Made by a program: the position numbers and the translations under genes. The notes beneath the pieces were generated by a model. That model saw nothing but the letters and a program-made list of their open reading frames with translations, was not told the DNA's origin and did no database searches. From Mucilaginibacter endophyticus (GTDB lineage: Bacteria; Bacteroidota; Bacteroidia; Sphingobacteriales; Sphingobacteriaceae): a DNA stretch of 64,000 nucleotides. Shown piece by piece: positions 60,247 to 64,000 of the stretch; position 1 is the first letter of the stretch, and the number at the start of each line of letters is the position of its first letter. Where the stretch lies: assembly GCF_003351025.1 (NCBI RefSeq), contig NZ_QPCG01000001.1, positions 937,949 through 1,001,948 of the forward strand, written 5' to 3'.

Positions 60247-60587
60247 GGAGCCTTAGATCATCTTCAATTATTTTCCGTACGCAATCTTGATGTTCCCCCG
60301 ATTTCCCCGTAGGGGATACCCATTTGTAGTAAAGAAATAATTATCATCCTTTGCCTCGTAGAGGCTACCCTCTTGCTATAGGTTATAGGCATCTTTGTTA
60401 GGGTAGCACCTACGGCGCATAAGGCCGTTGGTTGACCTGTTCTACAAATAGGTAGCACCTAGGCGCATAAGTTCAAAAATGCATACATTCAATGCTTCTT
60501 AGAAGAGGAATATAGATGCTTGTACCACTTTTATTCTATTGAGAAACATCTTAACTTTATTTAAACCGTAACAGTATCTAACCAATA
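60247..60587. other. 341-bp intergenic region with a dispersed repeat
   Basis: Holds the repeat copy at 60302-60421 and a partial extra copy of its right end (ATAGGTAGCACCTAGGCGCATAAG region at 60449-60472). Apart from the promoter region of the lipoprotein gene (about 60480-60587) I see nothing else. Confidence 0.65.
60302..60421. repeat. 120-bp dispersed repeat, family E copy 1
   Basis: Begins TTCCCCGTAGGGGATA and ends GGTAGCACCTACGGCGCATA; the middle contains CCTTTGCCTCGTAGAGGCTACC. It matches 61037-61155 in the same orientation, so the small lipoprotein gene lies between direct repeats. Its inner GTAGAGGCTACC and CCGTAGGGG are small palindromes. Confidence 0.85.
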
Positions 60588-60983
60588 ATGAAAAATTATA
60601 AGCTTATTTTATTTGTGGCTTTATTATTTGCAGCCTGCAAAAGCAAAACCGCTTCAAATGATGATGTACAATCCATCAAGTTCAAGTTTACTGAGCTTGG
60701 CCGCGAAACACAATTTAGGATCACCTGCGATAAGTTTGATTATTACTTTCCCGAAGGAAAAGAAAAACACTTTGACAAAAAGCCTGGTATCGACAGCGTG
60801 ATGCAATTGCTAAGCGGTATGAAAATGGTAAATGACGGCACCGAGCCGGATGTGAGGGGAAAAATCTACATCACACATGCTGCTAAGGTTGTAGATACCG
60901 TATGTGTTGGCGTTAAAGCCCTTAGCTATAAAGGTACAATCTACGAAACCCCACAGCAATTGCTGGTGTTGATACAGAAATAA
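60588..60983 (+). CDS. Small lipoprotein, function unknown
   Basis: A 131-residue protein with a clear lipoprotein signal: MKNYKLILFVALLFAAC, lipidated C17 followed by KSKTASNDD. The mature part is a beta-rich domain (SIKFKFTELGRETQFRITC, KIYITHAAKVVDTVCVG) with two further cysteines, C50 and C106, that could form a disulfide. I do not recognise a named family. It stands alone between two direct copies of the family E repeat. Confidence 0.78.
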   Translation: MKNYKLILFVALLFAACKSKTASNDDVQSIKFKFTELGRETQFRITCDKFDYYFPEGKEKHFDKKPGIDSVMQLLSGMKMVNDGTEPDVRGKIYITHAAKVVDTVCVGVKALSYKGTIYETPQQLLVLIQK

Positions 60984-61036
60984 GTCTGTTTGTTTTTTTA
61001 TTGAAACGCATATGCTTTATAACTCTTCATTTACAA

Positions 61037-61155
61037 TTCCCCGTAGGGGATATCTATTTGTAGTAAAATAGGAACAACAATCCTTTGCCTCATAGAGGCT
61101 ACCCTTACAATATCGATTATAAACTTCATTAATAGGGTAGCACCCACGGCGCATA
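61037..61155. repeat. 119-bp dispersed repeat, family E copy 2
   Basis: Begins TTCCCCGTAGGGGATA and ends GGTAGCACCCACGGCGCATA, matching 60302-60421 in the same orientation with scattered changes in the middle. Confidence 0.85.
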
Positions 61156-61226
61156 TCAGGAGATATACCACGTACTTGTTTTAGATAGAGTAAAATGGCA
61201 ACTTTAGAAATATAGGTTAGAGGGAA

Positions 61227-61688
61227 CTATGCGGTTTCTTTTGTTTCATCCTCTACCACAGCCCTGCATCCTTTAGCACAAACACAAGCTTTGCCTATAC
61301 ATTTATTTAGCTGCCACAAATCCAGGCAGCGGATGGTTTGGTTGGCTGTTTCCTGCAATTCATCATCATAACTCATGGCATGTTCTGAGGAGATAGCGGG
61401 AATGTTGGCCAGTTTAATGCCAAATAGCGCAGCTGCTTCTTTATTAATATGGCTGGTTTCGGATGATCGGGTAATAATATATTTGATGCCCGCTATTGCA
61501 AGCTTCTCCATAACATCGGCTGATACTTCATCGTCAGCGGTTATGATAGCTGCCGTTTTCCCTTCCGCAAATATGGCGGTATCTGTTGTGAGATTGTTTG
61601 ATATCAATGTAATCTCATGTTTTTTATGGTTGGCTATCGCCAGAAACTCTTTTTCGAAGGGTTTGATACTGTAGGCTATCGCTTTCAT
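61227..61688 (-). CDS. Half-length lactate-dehydrogenase-like protein with cysteine-rich tail
   Basis: A 153-residue cytoplasmic protein. Residues 1-105 resemble the N-terminal, flavodoxin-like catalytic half of D-lactate dehydrogenases (MKAIAYSIKPFEKEF, VMEKLAIAGIKYIITRSSETSHINKEAA, IPAISSEHA). The NAD-binding domain that should follow is absent, so dehydrogenase activity is unlikely. Instead the end has a cysteine cluster (C121, C130, C135, C137, C141: NKCIGKACVCAKGC), which could bind a metal or iron-sulfur cluster or sense redox state. It has its own promoter and lies downstream of an oxygen-sensor-like two-component system. Confidence 0.78.
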   Translation of the reverse strand: MKAIAYSIKPFEKEFLAIANHKKHEITLISNNLTTDTAIFAEGKTAAIITADDEVSADVMEKLAIAGIKYIITRSSETSHINKEAAALFGIKLANIPAISSEHAMSYDDELQETANQTIRCLDLWQLNKCIGKACVCAKGCRAVVEDETKETA

Positions 61689-61710
61689 CCTTAATTTACT
61701 TAACCAAATG

Positions 61711-61738
61711 CAAAGCTATCCTTAAGCCATCGTTGCAA
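61711..61738 (-). promoter_or_regulatory. Bacteroidota-type promoter of the lactate-dehydrogenase-like gene
   Basis: On the minus strand, TTG (61736-61738) is followed after 17 bases by TAGCTTTG (61711-61718), an exact match to TAnnTTTG, about 23 bases before the start codon. A dyad TTGC-N8-GCAA (61733-61748) overlaps the -33 region and could bind a Crp/Fnr-type activator such as the one encoded next door, although it is not the TTGAT-N4-ATCAA consensus. Confidence 0.6.
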
Positions 61739-61772
61739 GAATGAGCAATATCAGCTAAAAAAGTGACGACGG

Positions 61773-62816
61773 TCAGTTTTTCATTTTGCCAAGCCGTTCG
61801 GGTGAAAGCACTGTGATCTGGCTTCCTTTTTTATCAATAAGGTTTTCATCTTTAAAATCGGTGAGGGTACGGCTTACAGTTTCTGTCGCGATACCGGCCA
61901 TGGCTGCAAGGTCCTCGCGGGATACCTTGAAATCACCTCCCTGTTGTTTATACAATCGCATCAGGGTATCGGCCATTCTTTTCCGTACCGAGTTATAGGC
62001 CAGTTGCAAAAGTTGTTCTTCCCTGTCGCGGATATGGTTGGAGAGTAACTTGATAAACTCGCGTGCTACATCCGGGTATAAATTAAGCAGGTTATCCAAC
62101 TGTTCTTTAGGAATAAGGCAGAGCAGGCTATCCTCCATTGCTGTCGCGGTATCGGTGTAGGCCTCGTTGGAGAGCATGGCATTTACACCGAGGTACTCTT
62201 CGGCCGAGTGGATGCCTGTCATTAGTTCGCGGCCATCGTCGGCCAGTTTAACGGTTTTAACCCTGCCTCTCAATATCAGGTATAAGCCATTCCCTTTATC
62301 GCCATCATAATAAATAACCTGGTCTTTTTTAAACAGGCGCGCCTTACGTTCGGCAATAATGCGCTTTAGTTCGGTGAGACCGGTGTTTTTTGATACGATA
62401 GAACTTAAACTATCAAGCGATTGGCTATAAAAGTTTTGCTGGGCAGTTTTTTTGCGGAGCCTGCTTTCAATAGCGCTCAACAATTCCATATCATCAAAAG
62501 GCTTGGTCAGATAATCATCTGCGCCCATTTCCATGCCCTTGCGTTGGTCTATCCGTTCGGCTTTCGCGGTTAAAAATATGAAGGGGATGGCGGCTGTTTC
62601 CGGGTTTTTGTTCAGCATGTATAAAACGCCGTAGCCATCAAGCTCGGGCATCATGATATCGCACAAGATAACATCGGGCAGGTTTTTTATGGCAAGGTCC
62701 ACACCTGTTTTGCCATTATCCGCTTCAAAAACAGTGTAACCGGCCAGGCCCAGTATTTCCACTACGTTTTCGCGGATGTCGGTATTATCTTCTATGATCA
62801 GGATCTTTTGGCTCAT
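61773..62816 (-). CDS. Response regulator fused to Crp/Fnr-type transcription factor
   Basis: A 347-residue protein with three parts. Residues 1-122 are a receiver domain (LIIEDN acid pocket, phosphorylated D53 in LCDIMMPE, K105-region TKPFDD). Residues about 150-265 are a cyclic-nucleotide-type effector domain (KKDQVIYYDGDKGNGLYLILRGRVK). Residues about 275-340 are a Crp/Fnr winged helix whose recognition helix reads TETVSRTL with the E--SR pattern that binds TTGA-type half-sites in Fnr. There is no four-cysteine set for an iron-sulfur cluster, so the receiver, not oxygen directly, controls it. It starts within the stop codon of the histidine kinase gene (TAATG). Confidence 0.9.
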   Translation of the reverse strand: MSQKILIIEDNTDIRENVVEILGLAGYTVFEADNGKTGVDLAIKNLPDVILCDIMMPELDGYGVLYMLNKNPETAAIPFIFLTAKAERIDQRKGMEMGADDYLTKPFDDMELLSAIESRLRKKTAQQNFYSQSLDSLSSIVSKNTGLTELKRIIAERKARLFKKDQVIYYDGDKGNGLYLILRGRVKTVKLADDGRELMTGIHSAEEYLGVNAMLSNEAYTDTATAMEDSLLCLIPKEQLDNLLNLYPDVAREFIKLLSNHIRDREEQLLQLAYNSVRKRMADTLMRLYKQQGGDFKVSREDLAAMAGIATETVSRTLTDFKDENLIDKKGSQITVLSPERLGKMKN

Positions 62817-64000
62817 TATGCGGGGAATGAAATGGTGAATGAAGTTCCTTCGTTTACATTGCTTTCAAAATCAACCCTGCCGTTCATGAGCGCTGCATAC
62901 CGGGCAACAATATTGAGTCCTAAACCGGTACCCGGAATATTACCGGTATTATGCGCCCTGAAAAATGCTTCGAATAAGTGTTTCTGATCGCTCTCCGGTA
63001 TTCCTATGCCGTTGTCTTTGATAGTTACCGAACAGCCGGATTCGTTTATTTCAGTATTAAATTCAATAAAGCTGTTTTCGCCCGAATATTTGATGGCATT
63101 GGTAATAAGGTTGATAATACAGTTTTTAAGCAGGTTGATATCAAGCTGTACCATACTGGTAGTACCGGTATGCTGGTAAAGGATATTTTGATTTTGCTTA
63201 GCCATGAGCTGCATTTCTTCAGTTATTTCCTCGGCCAGCTTAACGATATCAAAAGAAGTATATGATGGTTCAACACGCCCGGCCTCCAATTTTTCGAGCG
63301 AAAGAAAATCGTTCAGGATAGTGGTAAGGTTACCAACAGCGTTCTTGATCTTATTCACATGTTTGCCTATTTGCGGACTATGCAGCGGCTCGGCATATTT
63401 ATCAATAAGTGAGGCCGATAGTTGTACAGCGCTCAATGGTGTGCGGAACTCGTGCGATGCCATGGATACAAAACGGCTTTTTAGCTGTCCCAGCTCTTTC
63501 TCTTTTTCGAGGGATTGGCTTACTTCTTCCTTAGCTTTTTGTAGCTCCAGTACTGATTGTTTTAATGACAGCGTACGCTCTTCTACAACATCCTCCAGAT
63601 GAGCGGCGTATTCTTTCAGTTTATCTTCAGCTTCCTTTTCGCGGCTAAGGTCATGGATAAAGCCCGCATATATTTTACGGCCCGAAAAATTTACATCGCT
63701 AACGCCAAGCCTGAACGGGAATTGCGAGCCATCCTTCCGTAGTCCCGTTACTTCACGACCTATACCTATGATGTGCGCCCTGCCGGTAGTTTGATATCGA
63801 TCAATATAATGATCGTGCTCCTGCTTGTAAGGCAGGGGCATTAATACGGATACATTTTTACCAACAACCTCACTGGGTTCGTACTGAAAAAGTTTACATG
63901 CCGAAGGGTTGATGGTCTCGATATTCCCCCGTTCATCAATGGTGATAATACCATCAATAGCGTTTTCAATAATGGCTTTTAGTAAGGCGGCATTTTCCAT
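62816..64000 (-). CDS. FixL-like PAS-domain sensor histidine kinase, probable heme-based oxygen sensor (start at window edge)
   Basis: The first visible codon is an ATG at the window edge; the sequence could extend upstream but MENAALLKAIIENA is a plausible natural start. The 394-residue part has a PAS domain (about 8-115), a coiled linker, a HisKA domain with H183 in ASHEFRTP, and a HATPase domain (NLITNAIKYSG, DNGIGIPES, GTGLGLNIV). The PAS segment closely follows Bradyrhizobium FixL: H62 in EHDHY, H76 and R82 in HIIGIGRE have exactly the spacing of its heme ligand H200, H214 and distal R220. No membrane segment is present, as in cytoplasmic FixL. Confidence 0.88.
   Translation of the reverse strand: MENAALLKAIIENAIDGIITIDERGNIETINPSACKLFQYEPSEVVGKNVSVLMPLPYKQEHDHYIDRYQTTGRAHIIGIGREVTGLRKDGSQFPFRLGVSDVNFSGRKIYAGFIHDLSREKEAEDKLKEYAAHLEDVVEERTLSLKQSVLELQKAKEEVSQSLEKEKELGQLKSRFVSMASHEFRTPLSAVQLSASLIDKYAEPLHSPQIGKHVNKIKNAVGNLTTILNDFLSLEKLEAGRVEPSYTSFDIVKLAEEITEEMQLMAKQNQNILYQHTGTTSMVQLDINLLKNCIINLITNAIKYSGENSFIEFNTEINESGCSVTIKDNGIGIPESDQKHLFEAFFRAHNTGNIPGTGLGLNIVARYAALMNGRVDFESNVNEGTSFTISFPA

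Noticed and set aside
61733..61748. Classical Fnr box in front of the lactate-dehydrogenase-like gene
   Set aside because: The half-site spacing is N10 between TTG and CAA and the inner AT bases are missing, so it does not fit TTGAT-N4-ATCAA; kept only as a dyad.
1..64000. Prophage, integrase, insertion sequence, rRNA or tRNA gene
   Set aside because: I found no integrase, transposase, phage structural gene or RNA gene pattern; all mobile-looking elements are short non-coding palindromes.

Overview
The window looks like a chromosomal segment from a free-living, polysaccharide-degrading member of the Bacteroidota, most like the Sphingobacteriaceae (Mucilaginibacter/Pedobacter type). The signs are a SusC/SusD pair with a FecI-type sigma factor and FecR anti-sigma factor, many secreted glycoside hydrolases, TAnnTTTG-type promoters, weak Shine-Dalgarno signals and many short palindromic repeats between genes. 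I saw no rRNA, tRNA, prophage, CRISPR array or transposase.

Layout. 1-3646 is an L-fucose operon: a partial SDR dehydrogenase, GH29 fucosidase, FAH-family hydrolase and fuconolactonase-type amidohydrolase. 4038-9679 holds mixed single genes: a small membrane protein, DinB, a HipA-like kinase with DUF3037, ThuA, an alpha/beta hydrolase and a polysaccharide deacetylase. 9744-15828 (minus) is an L-rhamnose operon: RhaT-type symporter, fused aldolase/lactaldehyde dehydrogenase, isomerase and FGGY kinase. 16090-20255 carries gluconokinase, a PAP2-family membrane protein, a metal-related MerC/small lipoprotein/Fur group, and an amidase. A secreted GH20 follows at 20413-22725.

22978-31810 is the most unusual part. 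A Hanks-type Ser/Thr kinase, an unrecognised protein, a 28-residue membrane microprotein, a membrane PP2C phosphatase, a 1358-residue protein joining a complete SEDS (RodA/FtsW) glycosyltransferase to a complete penicillin-binding transpeptidase, and an FHA protein are packed head to tail. The gene content recalls the actinobacterial pknA/pknB-pbpA-rodA-pstP-fha cluster, but with RodA and PBP fused.

31818-33011 is repeat-rich: a frameshifted GIY-YIG gene lies between a palindromic element and a five-copy tandem array with a 147-bp period. A VOC dioxygenase/esterase pair (MhqO/MhqD-like) follows.

34991-53097 is a polysaccharide utilisation locus: sigma factor, FecR, SusC with an STN domain, SusD, GH78 rhamnosidase, a NagX-like acyltransferase, GH20, GH3 and GH92. 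The GH3-GH92 pair is bracketed by inverted copies of a 104-bp repeat. The enzymes suggest a target glycan with rhamnose, N-acetylhexosamine, mannose and a beta-linked sugar. Released rhamnose and fucose could be used by the operons at 9.7-15.8 kb and 0-3.6 kb.

53259-60983 holds an ArsR regulator with a SRPBCC-VOC fusion, a membrane pyrophosphatase, an APC permease, a PBP4-type carboxypeptidase and a lipoprotein. The window ends on the minus strand with a FixL-like PAS histidine kinase that keeps the heme-ligand spacing, a response regulator fused to a Crp/Fnr module, and a half-length lactate-dehydrogenase-like protein with a cysteine-rich tail. This is probably an oxygen- or redox-responsive circuit.
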